DNA of 64,000 bases from Lyngbya aestuarii BL J (GTDB taxonomy: Bacteria; Cyanobacteriota; Cyanobacteriia; Cyanobacteriales; Microcoleaceae): assembly GCF_000478195.2 (NCBI RefSeq), contig NZ_AUZM01000003.1:1-64000 (forward strand), read 5' to 3'. A program made the position numbers and the translations under genes. Below, one piece after another: positions 17,323 through 26,497 of this stretch (the stretch's first letter is position 1; the number at the start of each line of letters is the position of its first letter). Below the pieces are notes generated by a model. That model was given only the letters and a program-made list of their open reading frames with translations. It ran no database searches and was not told where the DNA came from.

Positions 17323-19095
17323 TCATTTATTTTCCCCATTAATATACATCTGGGCTTGATTCCAGACAGCTTCCCCCACTTTTCGCCCCAATATTCGTCC
17401 GTTTAAGTCAGCATCGCGAAAATGAATTCCCCCATACAACCGAGAGATTCCGGCTTCATCAGCAGCATCGGAAAAAGTTAGCCAGGATAGAGTGATCTCT
17501 TGAGAGGGGGTAATACCGGGTTCAAAATGGGAACTCCCGACGGGGGCGGTATAAGAAGCCCCAAAGTCATCGCTTCCGGTATAGCGTTTCAAGACTTCGG
17601 CGGCGGCGGCGCTGTAACTGCTGTGTCCTGAAACATATTCAGGAAAAGGGGGTGTCGGATCGTCAAGGCGTTGGTAGGGATGCCACTGGCTACCGTCGAG
17701 GGTTTGTGTGCCTTTGCCGGGGCCTGCCCAAGCTTGAATTTGTTGACCGTTAAACAGGCTACGAATAGCCGATACTGGGCGAATATAATCATAATACCGT
17801 TTGGATTCCCAGGCGGCAATTCCGGCATCAAAAACGGCATTTCCCAGCATAAAAAACAGTTTTACATCTTCATCGAGACTGTGATCATCCCGTTGAGAAA
17901 TATATTGTCCAAATGCCATCCATTTACCGGGTGGAAAAGAGGTTCCTGGCCCATCTTCCCAATATTCGGCGATGATTTTATGTTTGTCGGAGAGGTTGGC
18001 GTTGTAGTCTAAAACTTCTTTGACTCGTTGATGATAAGTCGGTGTGGCAAACTCAGGTGGGGCGGGGGGTCGAAATTGGGAACCCGAGGTTAAACCGAAG
18101 GGGATAATGTTTCCCCAGTGAGGTGTTAGGAACCTTTGGAGGCGACTTTGGGGAGTGTCGAGGGGAACTCGTAGGGGTTGCCAACGGTTGGGGTTGTTGA
18201 GGATATCAGGCGAGTTAACGGGTTGATAGTTTGTGGGGTCTGTGTAGTTGTTGAGTTGGTTTGATCCGTCGTTATGACGAAAACGGAGTAAGGCTTTGGC
18301 TGCTGCTTGTCCAATTCCACTCGGGGTTTGGGGGTTAGCGATTGACGCAGTAGCGTCAGTGGCGAAGCCAATCGCGATTTTGGGATCATAACCGAGTTGC
18401 TGCATCACCTCCTCAAAAATTTGAGTTTGAGTTGGAAATAAGTCGATCAGGGTATGATAAGCGGCGTAACTAATTGCTTCACTTTTGTTGGAGAGGGTGT
18501 TTTCATCTACGGGACGCTGTAGACGGTCTTCGAGTTGGGTACCGATAGCAACTGGATCATAACTCGCCCAAGCATCAAAGATGGCGGTATGTACCATTGC
18601 ATAGGCGCGTGAGGCGATAGTTGGGCCTGGGGAGGTGTTGCGGATGGCTTGTTGGGCGGCTTCATCCCAGAGAATGACGGTTTGAGTCGTGCGATCGCGG
18701 TGATCGGGTTTTTTTTGATTAATTAAGGGTTGGAGTCTACTAACTATTTTTTCGGAATTGAAAGAATTTAGGGAATATCTCTCGGAGTGATTGTAGCGAA
18801 CAAAACGTTCATTTTCTTTTGCTAGTCTTGGGTTTCCGATGATTTGACTGGAGTTGCAGGTCAGATCAAGTTTGGGGGGAAATTTACTCACCTCTATGGG
18901 TTCGCTAACCTCTGGAGATCGACTCTGATCGACTCGTTTACTCGGATAGAAACGAGGGTGACAGCCGACAAACTGACTCCAAGATTGGTTGTGATCGAGT
19001 CTGCCGTTAGATGAATCCTTTTCTACTGCAATGATCACTTCTGAGTATTGGTTCAGGAAGAAACTCTCATCAAACAGGTTTAGGAGTTCCAACAT
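17323..19095 (-). CDS. Vanadium-dependent haloperoxidase (PAP2 superfamily)
   Basis: 590 residues from ATG 19095; an in-frame TTG three codons earlier is possible. The family oxidises halides with hydrogen peroxide using vanadate. Expected vanadate-site parts are visible: AAWESKRYYDYIRPVSAIR (Lys and Arg), PPFPEYVSGHSSYSAAAAEV (Ser, Gly, acid-base His), and LYGGIHFRDADLNGR (Arg and His). The first about 140 residues are unrelated to the core, rich in Ser/Asn, and have no clear signal peptide. Cyanobacterial homologues are often bromoperoxidases. The gene lies just upstream of the CRISPR leader on the same strand, so read-through into the array is possible. Confidence 0.9.
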   Translation of the reverse strand: MLELLNLFDESFFLNQYSEVIIAVEKDSSNGRLDHNQSWSQFVGCHPRFYPSKRVDQSRSPEVSEPIEVSKFPPKLDLTCNSSQIIGNPRLAKENERFVRYNHSERYSLNSFNSEKIVSRLQPLINQKKPDHRDRTTQTVILWDEAAQQAIRNTSPGPTIASRAYAMVHTAIFDAWASYDPVAIGTQLEDRLQRPVDENTLSNKSEAISYAAYHTLIDLFPTQTQIFEEVMQQLGYDPKIAIGFATDATASIANPQTPSGIGQAAAKALLRFRHNDGSNQLNNYTDPTNYQPVNSPDILNNPNRWQPLRVPLDTPQSRLQRFLTPHWGNIIPFGLTSGSQFRPPAPPEFATPTYHQRVKEVLDYNANLSDKHKIIAEYWEDGPGTSFPPGKWMAFGQYISQRDDHSLDEDVKLFFMLGNAVFDAGIAAWESKRYYDYIRPVSAIRSLFNGQQIQAWAGPGKGTQTLDGSQWHPYQRLDDPTPPFPEYVSGHSSYSAAAAEVLKRYTGSDDFGASYTAPVGSSHFEPGITPSQEITLSWLTFSDAADEAGISRLYGGIHFRDADLNGRILGRKVGEAVWNQAQMYINGENK

Positions 19096-19168
19096 AAAAT
19101 TCAAGCCTGAGTTAGATCTCTAGACTCCATAGTTTGCCTATTATTAAACATTTGTCAAGTCTCTGGGT

Positions 19169-19606
19169 TTATTCTCCCATGATTTGTATCGATAAGTTAC
19201 GGGTTCGTGGCCCATCTAACTCTAAAAATAATACCGATTGCCAAGTGCCTAAACTAAGTTTTCCTTCTACCACTGGAATCACTTCACTGGTACTTAGCAT
19301 CATCGCCATTAAATGGGAGTGAGCGTTGATCGGTTCATCCGGAGGAACGTCTCTTAAGTGTAGATCGTTATGCAGGTATTTGGCATCGGTCGGGGCTAGG
19401 GTTTTTAGATGAACTTTCACATCTTCTAGTAACCGTTCTTCATCTTCGTTAATGGCGAGGGCGGTGGTGGTGTGGCGAGAGAAAATCAGGACTTGACCGT
19501 TGCTGATCTGACTCGACTCTAGGCGGCTAACAATCTCCGGTGTAATGTTGTAAATCCCTATGCCTAACTGGGTTTGGACGGAGATCAAGTGATGAATGAT
19601 CGCCAT
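19169..19606 (-). CDS. YjbQ-family protein (UPF0047)
   Basis: 145 residues from ATG 19606. The family includes E. coli YjbQ, for which a minor thiamine-phosphate synthase activity is reported. Motifs are FSRHTTTALAINEDEERLL, then DLHLRDVPPDEPINAHSHLMAMML with the clustered His residues, and LGTWQSVLFLELDGPR. The length is the usual one (about 140). It is convergent with nothing; the haloperoxidase gene lies upstream on the same strand beyond cyAbrB order, so it may be its own unit. Physiological role in cyanobacteria is unclear. Confidence 0.9.
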   Translation of the reverse strand: MAIIHHLISVQTQLGIGIYNITPEIVSRLESSQISNGQVLIFSRHTTTALAINEDEERLLEDVKVHLKTLAPTDAKYLHNDLHLRDVPPDEPINAHSHLMAMMLSTSEVIPVVEGKLSLGTWQSVLFLELDGPRTRNLSIQIMGE

Positions 19607-19652
19607 GCTTTGGATCTCAAGATTAGTCTCAAATGATACAGATATTAATTGA

Positions 19653-19691
19653 GTAGCCCAGACCTCTGAACTTTTGAGGCATTTGGGCTAC
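19653..19691. terminator. Long hairpin between cyAbrB and yjbQ
   Basis: GTAGCCCA (19653-19660) pairs with TGGGCTAC (19684-19691), and an inner stem CCTC/GAGG supports it. No T-run follows. It sits after the cyAbrB stop (19737) and before the yjbQ start, so it may end or attenuate cyAbrB transcription. Confidence 0.5.
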
Positions 19692-19736
19692 AGATTTAAC
19701 TGTTTATTTCGATGAGAGAGAAATAAATCAGTCAAA

Positions 19737-20153
19737 TTATTCTTCTTCGTCTTCGCTTAACTCTTGACCGGATTTGGCATCTACCTGAATGAGATGAATA
19801 TGTTTATGACCTAAGCGAATTTCAAACTGATCGCCGGGTTTTAAGCCCATTGCTACGGTATAGTTTGCGCCAATAACCAAAGAACCATTCTTGTGTACGC
19901 ACGCCCGATAACTGGCTTCTCTACCCCGACCATCTGTACGACCTGGATCTAAGGAAATTCCCTTTGCGGCTAACAGCGCATCGTAAAATTCCGTCATGTT
20001 TGCCCGCATTTGCTCGTCTTTTGTGGTGGTGTAATATCCACAAAGTTTGGCTGTCTCTCGCCTGGGCATATTACCGAGCGACTTAACTTTCTGAAGTAAT
20101 GCTTTTCCGGTCAATGGAGATGCTGAAATTTTCTCTGTTGCTGATTTAGCCAT
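19737..20153 (-). CDS. cyAbrB-family transcriptional regulator
   Basis: 138 residues from ATG 20153. cyAbrB proteins are cyanobacterium-specific DNA-binding regulators of carbon/nitrogen balance and other processes. The N-terminal half has PLTGKALLQKVKSLGNMPRRETAKLCGY and NMTEFYDALLAAKG. The C-terminal half has the AbrB-like beta domain YRACVHKNGSLVIGANY then MGLKPGDQFEIRLG. The acidic tail is QELSEDEEE. Every cyanobacterium has two paralogues (cyAbrB1 and cyAbrB2); I cannot tell which this is by eye. Confidence 0.9.
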   Translation of the reverse strand: MAKSATEKISASPLTGKALLQKVKSLGNMPRRETAKLCGYYTTTKDEQMRANMTEFYDALLAAKGISLDPGRTDGRGREASYRACVHKNGSLVIGANYTVAMGLKPGDQFEIRLGHKHIHLIQVDAKSGQELSEDEEE

Positions 20154-20541
20154 TAGTCTACTCCGAATCTTAGTTGATCAATCCTAACACGTAAGATTGC
20201 TATTCTTTATATCATATAACTAGAAAAGCATTTTTGTGTAAGATCTTTAGATAATTTCTGATATCTTGATGACTCAACTCTCTTTCTAATCTGTAAAAAC
20301 TCAGATTACTGTTCCTACTGTTAAAAGTGTACAGCCTTTTGAACCCCAAATCGGTATCTGTTTAATTGGTGACACCGCTATAATCTCAAAATATTGGGTT
20401 GGGATCACAGCAGTTTTTTATTTTGTTACATCTGTCTTTATAATCTTTTTTAAATTGACTTAAAAATCAATTTCTGTTAAACTCCTAAATAGTAGTGGGT
20501 CTGAAGTGAATTTAATTAGAGAGTGCAACGGGTGAATTTCC
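20154..20541. other. Intergenic region between divergent cyAbrB and a hypothetical gene
   Basis: This AT-rich 388-bp stretch must hold both promoters. I see no RNA gene. A poly-pyrimidine/T-rich run (TTTTTTATTTTGTTACA near 20415) is present, but no clear regulator site. Confidence 0.4.
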
Positions 20542-20955
20542 ATGAAACTAACAAAAATTGATTTAAGCAAAATCGTGGCGGTGGGTCACAATAATGGTCA
20601 ATTGGGACTGTTGATTGATCGAGGCGAGGAAATTGACTATATCGAGATTCCAGCGCCGGGAGTGGCTTATGATGGACTGCAATCGGTATCTAATTTTGCA
20701 AACAATAGAGCATTTTTAGGCGGGGATCAAGACCCAACCCCACTCAGGGGTTCTCTACCCTTCGATAGATGCGGAGAGGGTGTTTTTTTAGACGAACAAG
20801 ACCAAGACGAAGAAGAAGAACTCTTGATAGAATTAGAATGTCATGATCCAAACGATGATGAATATTATCCGGTTGAGAGAGTCGATCAGGAACTTTCACC
20901 AGAGACTCCCAATAGTAATCAATTGCTGAATGTTCAAGTTCCGGGTTATTGTTGA
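20542..20955 (+). CDS. Hypothetical protein with an acidic C-terminal half
   Basis: 137 residues from ATG 20542. I do not recognise the family. The N-terminal about 60 residues (LSKIVAVGHNNGQLGLLIDR then GEEIDYIEIPAPGVAYDGLQ) look like a small beta-rich module. The rest is strongly acidic (DEQDQDEEEELLIELE, DPNDDEYYP). Between them the DNA at about 20726-20790 is of a different style, with short inverted pieces (ACCCCACTCAGGGGT), and could be an inserted repeat that kept the frame. It is divergent from cyAbrB. Confidence 0.55.
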   Translation: MKLTKIDLSKIVAVGHNNGQLGLLIDRGEEIDYIEIPAPGVAYDGLQSVSNFANNRAFLGGDQDPTPLRGSLPFDRCGEGVFLDEQDQDEEEELLIELECHDPNDDEYYPVERVDQELSPETPNSNQLLNVQVPGYC

Positions 20956-20995
20956 TCACAGTCAGTTCAAACACCAGGAAAAAGCGATTGCTTTC

Positions 20996-21919
20996 TTAAC
21001 TGACTAATTCTTCAACCACTCGTTCTAATCCCGCCACCACTCGCGCCAAGTATTCATAATTGACTTGTTCGGGTGTATCGTTCCAAGCGTGATAATAAGG
21101 ATAGCGAAACATCGCTGTATCTGTCACCATCACCGCGGGATATCCTTGTTCCCAAAATGACCAATGATCTGAATAACTAATTCCCGTCACCAAACCGGGA
21201 ACTGCGGCGCCTTCACTGGGAAACTGAGTGTGACGACGAAATGATCCGACAATTTGACGCACCAAGGCAGCCGATTTTAAATGGGTGACAAAGGCGATAT
21301 AATTCCCTGTGGAGGGGTAAAAATTCCCTAACGGAAAGGGAAAGCGCTGACTTCCGAGTTCCTCAGAATAATAGCCCATCGTCTCTAGAGAGAGCATCCC
21401 GACAATATTATCTTGAGACTGTTTACAATAGCGCGCATAAACCAAACTTCCCATATTCTCAGTCATCGCAAACGGGGGTTCTTCGTTGACAAATTCAACA
21501 AATCGTAGGGTACGCGCCGGTTTTTTGGGGGCAAATAATCGGGCTAATTCTAAAACCGCAGCCGCTCCTGAACCGTTATCATTTGCGCCTGGACATCCTC
21601 CTACCGAGTCATAATGACCTCCAATCACAATGATTTCATCGGGGTGATCACTTCCTTTGATTTCAACGGCGAGATTTTCAAAGGTTTGATCATTGACTTG
21701 ATAGGCTTGACGTTGAACTTGATAGCCACACCCTAAAAACTCTGTCTCTAAAAAATCTGCTGATGCTTTAAGATTAGCAGGGTTGAGATAGTTCCGTTCA
21801 CCGATCTCTTGTGCCAAAATTTTGACATCTCGTTCAAGAGCCATTTGAAGTTGTACTTCTTGAGGTGTTAAAGAAGGCAATGGCCCTCGATAACTTTCAC
21901 CAGGCATAGAGGGAATCAT
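20996..21919 (-). CDS. M28-family zinc aminopeptidase
   Basis: 307 residues from ATG 21919; a TTG at 21946 is in frame but lacks a ribosome-binding site. Zinc-binding motifs are complete: GGHYDSV (His, Asp), GANDNGSGAAAVLE (bridging Asp), EFVNEEPPF (catalytic Glu-Glu), ETMGYY (Asp/Glu position) and SYSDHWSFW with the last His. No signal peptide is visible, so a cytoplasmic place is likely. The family removes N-terminal amino acids from peptides; the true substrate is unknown. It is single, convergent with the hypothetical gene to the left. Confidence 0.9.
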   Translation of the reverse strand: MIPSMPGESYRGPLPSLTPQEVQLQMALERDVKILAQEIGERNYLNPANLKASADFLETEFLGCGYQVQRQAYQVNDQTFENLAVEIKGSDHPDEIIVIGGHYDSVGGCPGANDNGSGAAAVLELARLFAPKKPARTLRFVEFVNEEPPFAMTENMGSLVYARYCKQSQDNIVGMLSLETMGYYSEELGSQRFPFPLGNFYPSTGNYIAFVTHLKSAALVRQIVGSFRRHTQFPSEGAAVPGLVTGISYSDHWSFWEQGYPAVMVTDTAMFRYPYYHAWNDTPEQVNYEYLARVVAGLERVVEELVS

Positions 21920-22036
21920 AAAATTTGCTGTTCTTTTTCTGCTCAATTCCAGCAGAGAGTAACTTAAAACAAAACATTTTCATCATATCATTTAAGCTCA
22001 AGGTTTGTTCTTTTATTCTCTGAGAGCTGCTTAATT

Positions 22037-23494
22037 TTAAGTTGTCCTTTTGGTTTCAGCCTCCTGCTTTGTTCCTTGTTTAACTTGTTGTAACAGGGTA
22101 TAAAAAGGCTCCCAGTTATCTTCTACAATAATCGGCTCCCAGATGGCTTCTATTTCTGCTCGGAGGGGAACAAAGCTCGGATTGTGTTGTTGTAATCGGG
22201 CTTTCATTTCCTGCATTTCAGTCGGGGAGAGCGTTTGTAGATAATGGTGATAAAGTTGTTGCCAACTTTCTAGGTATGATTTCCGCCATCCTTCAAACTC
22301 AGGTAATCCTTCAGCTTGACAAATCAAAGTTGAATCCTCTTGCCATTGTTGACAAAAGCCTTGAGTTAACAGACTAAAAAAGTTATGATACCCTAAGTCG
22401 TTATTTTTGAGTAAATTTACAGTTAACTTTAAAAATTCTTCAGATTCGGGTCGGGGCAACTGTTCAAAACCCAGTTTATTCACCATTAACTGTCGATAGG
22501 TTTCTTGAAACTGGCTATCAAATAAATCGAGTCCTGTCTCTAGATCTTTAGGATCAATCACCATTGATAAAGGTTGTTGTAGCCGTTCTAAGTTTCCCTT
22601 ACAAACCCACGGTTGATTGGCGTAGCAATACAGACCACTGTGGTCAAAATAAGCAGCAGTAAACCGGGGATTGTAGCTGGGTATAAACGCATAGGGGCCG
22701 TAATCAAAACTTTCTCCGGTAATGGACATATTATCTGTATTCAAGACACCATGACAAAACCCGGCGGCCATCCATTGGGCAACTAATGTAGCGACTCGTT
22801 GCACTAATTCGGCATAAAATAAAGCATAGCAATCGCGATCATTTTGAAAATGAGGATAATAGTATTTAATCACATGATTTAAAAGGTTTTCGACCAAATC
22901 TGCTCGCCCAAAATAGTGTAATCGTTCAAAAGTTCCAAACCGAATATGAGAGCGACTAAAACGTACCATCACCGCTGAACGAGTCGGAGAGGGTTCATCA
23001 CTGCGATAGAGTTTTTCGCCCGTTTCGATTAGACTGAGAGTGCGAGAGGTTTTCACTCCCATCCGATGTAAAGTTTCCGCTGCGATCACTTCACGGATAC
23101 CCCCTTTGAGGGTCAATCGGCCATCGGCGTTGCGAGAGTAGGGGGTTTGACCGCTTCCTTTTGTCCCAAAGTCGTAGAGTTCACCATTAGTTCCGCGAAC
23201 TTGTCCATAGAGAAAACCCCGTCCATCCCCGAGTTGGGGGTTATATTCTCCAAATTGATAGCCGTGATAACACATTGCCAAAGCCGGGCGTACACTTTCA
23301 AATTTGCCAAAGGCTTCGATAAAATGATCGTCGGTTACGCTTTGGGGGTCAACACCTAACTGAGTGAGTATCTCATCATTGCGGAAACGCAGAATATGGA
23401 AGGGAAATTCTGCGGCGCTGACTTGATCGTAGTAATCACTGCCTAATGTTTCAAATGCAGGTTCGTATTCGAGGAAAAGGAAGGGATTCGCCAT
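22037..23494 (-). CDS. selO: SelO-family protein adenylyltransferase (YdiU/UPF0061)
   Basis: 485 residues from ATG 23494. SelO is a pseudokinase-fold enzyme that transfers AMP to Ser, Thr or Tyr of proteins and is linked to redox stress. Signatures are AMCYHGYQFGEYNPQLGDGR, LYDFGTKGSGQTPYSRNADG, KGGIREVIAAETLHRMGV and the ATP-site stretch HGVLNTDNMSITGESFDYGP. E. coli and eukaryotic SelO end in a C-terminal Cys or Sec; here the C-terminus is rich in charged residues (KQGTKQEAETKRTT) without that Cys. The length fits the family. Confidence 0.93.
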   Translation of the reverse strand: MANPFLFLEYEPAFETLGSDYYDQVSAAEFPFHILRFRNDEILTQLGVDPQSVTDDHFIEAFGKFESVRPALAMCYHGYQFGEYNPQLGDGRGFLYGQVRGTNGELYDFGTKGSGQTPYSRNADGRLTLKGGIREVIAAETLHRMGVKTSRTLSLIETGEKLYRSDEPSPTRSAVMVRFSRSHIRFGTFERLHYFGRADLVENLLNHVIKYYYPHFQNDRDCYALFYAELVQRVATLVAQWMAAGFCHGVLNTDNMSITGESFDYGPYAFIPSYNPRFTAAYFDHSGLYCYANQPWVCKGNLERLQQPLSMVIDPKDLETGLDLFDSQFQETYRQLMVNKLGFEQLPRPESEEFLKLTVNLLKNNDLGYHNFFSLLTQGFCQQWQEDSTLICQAEGLPEFEGWRKSYLESWQQLYHHYLQTLSPTEMQEMKARLQQHNPSFVPLRAEIEAIWEPIIVEDNWEPFYTLLQQVKQGTKQEAETKRTT

Positions 23495-23621
23495 GAGAAA
23501 CTCATACTACCTATTTCAATTGTTATATTCTATAAGTGGAAGATTGTATTGTGATCAAGACTACCAAAGAATTTAAGAATTTCTGGCGATCGCAGAGTCG
23601 GTGTAGGGACTAGATGAGGGT

Positions 23622-24644
23622 TTAATGGGCTGATTTCCTGCGATTTAAAATCACAATATTTGATCCAATTACAGCACTGCGAGCAAGGGGTTTTCCGCTA
23701 GTCTCGATCAGTTCGATCCGGGTAAAATCAAAGTTCTGGGCTTGATCAAACAGAACTTGTGCGATTTGATTTTGTTTGTTTTCTGAGAGTTCGTACCAAC
23801 TTTCATTGAGTTCAACTCGGAGTAAATTAGCAGAAAAATTGGCTCGAACTGAAATCATGATTTCAGGGCTAATTTTTGTGATTGATTTTTTCATTTTAGC
23901 TTGAATCGTAGTAATCAAATACGATTTGGATGTCAATGCTAAACCGGGAGGGGAAATCAAGTTCACGGGCATCTGTGAAGCGGTGGCGACGAGAAACATT
24001 GGGATTTGATTAGAATTTTTAGGTAAGCTTTCGGATTCTAAAATGGATTCATTTTGATCTTCAGACAACGATTCAAGATTTTCTACAAGGGGAAGGGTTT
24101 CATTTTGCTGAAGTTGAGATGTTGATTGAGGGAGTTCTGGGAGTGTTTCTTCTAATTGAGGGATTGATTGGGGTAATTGTGGCGGTGTTTCTTCTAATTG
24201 AGGGGCTTCTGAAGGGGTTTCATCTTCAGATTGATCGATAATAATTTCTGATGGGGTGGGTTGTGAAGTCTTAGTCTCTACGATTTCTAGAGAGGGTTCA
24301 TGACTCGAAAATTGTTGAATAATTTGACTTGATAGAATCATCACAATAACTCCGATCGCGATCGCCAAAATTGGATCGGGTAAGATTCGATTGACAGAAT
24401 CGGGAAGAATCCGCCGAATCGGTGATAAAATTCGAGAGAGTTGATATCTTAGAGATGGCTTTTTTTGTTGTCGGTTGCGGGAATTTTCAGGGGAAGATGG
24501 ATTTTCTAATTGAGAGACAATTTCTTCGAGTTGGTCAATTAAGCCTCGTAAAACTCGCAAGGTTAGATTGATCAAAAAATTACGCTGAGAGGGACGAGAG
24601 GGCGGTTTTTTAGGGTGAGGAGAGGTGAATCGATCTTCAGACAT
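23622..24644 (-). CDS. Single-pass membrane protein with a conserved cyanobacterial C-terminal domain
   Basis: 340 residues from ATG 24644. Order: a basic N-terminal region, a short coil (VLRGLIDQLEEIVSQLEN), a Pro-rich linker, one membrane segment near residues 92-112 (ILAIAIGVIVMILSS), then a Pro/Glu/Gln-rich linker with repeats of the type LPQSIPQLEETLPEL. The last about 120 residues (from LISPPGLALTSKSYLITTIQ to SNIVILNRRKSAH) form a compact alpha/beta domain that probably faces the periplasm. I know this arrangement in cyanobacteria but not its function. Confidence 0.6.
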   Translation of the reverse strand: MSEDRFTSPHPKKPPSRPSQRNFLINLTLRVLRGLIDQLEEIVSQLENPSSPENSRNRQQKKPSLRYQLSRILSPIRRILPDSVNRILPDPILAIAIGVIVMILSSQIIQQFSSHEPSLEIVETKTSQPTPSEIIIDQSEDETPSEAPQLEETPPQLPQSIPQLEETLPELPQSTSQLQQNETLPLVENLESLSEDQNESILESESLPKNSNQIPMFLVATASQMPVNLISPPGLALTSKSYLITTIQAKMKKSITKISPEIMISVRANFSANLLRVELNESWYELSENKQNQIAQVLFDQAQNFDFTRIELIETSGKPLARSAVIGSNIVILNRRKSAH

Positions 24645-24757
24645 TGTTTATACCCGGCTAACCGTTGAGCGAAATCAAATGCGCTAGACTAAAGTCTGGG
24701 ATTTGTCATCCTAATGTATCATTTTGTTGTCAGTTTTGAGAACCTCAGTTTTTTTAG

Positions 24758-25663
24758 ATGAAACGTCGTTATTTTATTCTCTCTAGTTTTGTTTGCGGAA
24801 GTGTAGTGGGTTTGAGTTGGAAGTTGGGGAATACTAAAACCTTGATTGAGGGGACTCCGACTGCGGTTAATCCGACTCAAATTGTCTCAGTTCCCTCCAC
24901 AGAACCCTTGTTAAGTTTTATTTCTGTAGCGGATACTGGAACTGGTGAAGCAGAACAATATGCGGTGGCGAAAGCGATGACTCGTTATCACGAAAAACAT
25001 CCTTTTGATTTAGCTCTTTTAGCCGGAGATAATATTTATCCGAATGGTGAAATAGAGCGAATTGAAGCTGTTTTCGAGAAACCTTATCAAAGATTACTAG
25101 AACAGGGTGTTAAATTTCAAGCCTGTTTAGGAAATCACGATATTCGCACCCAAAACGGTGATTTACAAGTGCGTTATCCGGGTTTTAATATGCAGGGACG
25201 TTATTATACATTTCGTCGAGGTCCGGTACAGTTTTTTGCCTTAGATACCAATAAAAGTGCAGATTGGTCAACTCAACTGGCTTGGCTAGAGGAAAAATTG
25301 CAGCGTAGTGATGCAACTTGGAAGGTTGTTTTTGGTCATAATCCGATTTATTCATCGGGAGTTTATGGGGTGAATGAAACATTAATTAAAACGTTGACTC
25401 CGTTCTTTAAAACCTATGGTGTTCAACTGTACATTAATGGTCATGATCACAACTATGAACGCACTCAGGCAATTGAAGGAACCACTTATTTAGTGTGTGG
25501 TGCGGGTGCAAAAAGTCGTCCCGTTAAAAGTTCAGAATGGACAGAATATTCAACGCGAGAATTTAGTTTTGCCGCTTTGGATGTGTATGCTGATCAGATC
25601 ATTGTGCGAGGAATTAATACTCAAAATCAAGTCTTTGATCAGGGTGCAATTTTTCAATCTTAG
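24758..25663 (+). CDS. Exported metallophosphoesterase
   Basis: 301 residues from ATG 24758. The start MKRRYFILSSFVCGSVVGLS is a signal sequence with twin Arg, so Tat export is possible. Calcineurin-like metal motifs are present: SVADTGTG (D-x-G variant), ALLAGDNIYPNG (GDN), LGNHDIR (GNHD), VFGHNPIYS (GH) and INGHDHNYER (GHDH). It resembles purple acid phosphatase-like enzymes (ACP5 type) that hydrolyse phosphate esters in the periplasm. It stands alone; regulation by phosphate is plausible, but I do not see a clear Pho box. Confidence 0.85.
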   Translation: MKRRYFILSSFVCGSVVGLSWKLGNTKTLIEGTPTAVNPTQIVSVPSTEPLLSFISVADTGTGEAEQYAVAKAMTRYHEKHPFDLALLAGDNIYPNGEIERIEAVFEKPYQRLLEQGVKFQACLGNHDIRTQNGDLQVRYPGFNMQGRYYTFRRGPVQFFALDTNKSADWSTQLAWLEEKLQRSDATWKVVFGHNPIYSSGVYGVNETLIKTLTPFFKTYGVQLYINGHDHNYERTQAIEGTTYLVCGAGAKSRPVKSSEWTEYSTREFSFAALDVYADQIIVRGINTQNQVFDQGAIFQS

Positions 25664-25940
25664 ATCACTCGATCACAGAGATCTTTTGATTTAAAGGCCC
25701 CTCGCCCTGACCCCAGTCTGTTCAGTAAAATTGGCCCTTTTCCAGTCCAACTTCACAAAAAACTATCTTTCACCACTGAACAATTTTCCCAAAAAACTCT
25801 ACACTAGAAAGAGAAGCAAACCTTAACCCCTCTGGCCCTCGATCATCCCCAAGGTTTCTCCTGTTGCAGGAAGCCAAAGGTCAGGCGGGTGAAGTAAGCT
25901 GAAAATCATCTACAATTTAAGGGAGGTGGAACCCGAATCA
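25664..25940 (+). other. 5' region of speD with a stable hairpin
   Basis: The stretch has no gene. Near 25851-25873 GGTTTC-TCCTG and CAGGA-AGCC form a hairpin about 70 nt before the speD start. A GGGAGGTGG block at 25921-25929 gives the ribosome-binding site. Confidence 0.4.
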
Positions 25941-26369
25941 ATGAAAAAATTAGGTACTCATTTAATTCTCGATGCCTGGGAATGTCCTACTGATCTTCTC
26001 AATGATCCTGAACGGATTCGGAACTCAATTCTAGAAGCGATCACCGCAGGAAATGCGACTTTAATTGACTTCTGTGTACACCAGTTTAGTCCTCATGGGG
26101 TTACGGCAACCGCCACACTCGCCGAGTCACACATTGCCATTCATACCTGGCCAGAATACGGTTATTTTGCCGCAGATTTTTTCTTTTGTGGTCAAGGCGA
26201 ACCTCGCAAGGCAGTAGAAGTATTGAAAACCGCTTTACAAGCCAAAAAAGTTGTGCTGAGGGAATTTCAACGAGGGTTTGAAACCGAAACAACGATAGAC
26301 GGGGAAAACCTCAACCCCACGGTTATTTCTCAATCTCTAACTTCAGAAAAAGAAATCTGTTCAGTTTAA
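25941..26369 (+). CDS. speD: S-adenosylmethionine decarboxylase proenzyme
   Basis: 142 residues from ATG 25941; an in-frame GTG at 25926 lies inside the ribosome-binding sequence. The enzyme makes decarboxylated SAM, the aminopropyl donor for spermidine. The self-cleavage site is visible in LAESHIAIHTWPEYGYFAAD: cleavage before Ser gives the pyruvoyl group. The Cys in DFFFCG is also conserved in prokaryotic short forms. The length matches the class 1B type, with an extra C-terminal tail. Confidence 0.95.
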   Translation: MKKLGTHLILDAWECPTDLLNDPERIRNSILEAITAGNATLIDFCVHQFSPHGVTATATLAESHIAIHTWPEYGYFAADFFFCGQGEPRKAVEVLKTALQAKKVVLREFQRGFETETTIDGENLNPTVISQSLTSEKEICSV

Positions 26370-26397
26370 TCCAGTTCAATCCAAAGGGTCAAAACCA

Positions 26398-26442
26398 GAG
26401 GGGTAAGGCATTTACTATCGCTCTTCCCCTCAATAGTTTTTT
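26398..26442 (+). terminator. Rho-independent terminator after speD
   Basis: GAGGGG (26398-26403) pairs with CCCCTC (26426-26431) and is followed by AATAGTTTTTT. Confidence 0.65.
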
Positions 26443-26497
26443 CTAAAATCACAGTCTAGATTAGTAAGTCTAAGAGACTGTTTGTTAATTTACAAGT

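Noticed and set aside
17048-17406. Frames in the CRISPR leader
   Set aside because: They have no known similarity, and the region has promoter and leader features.
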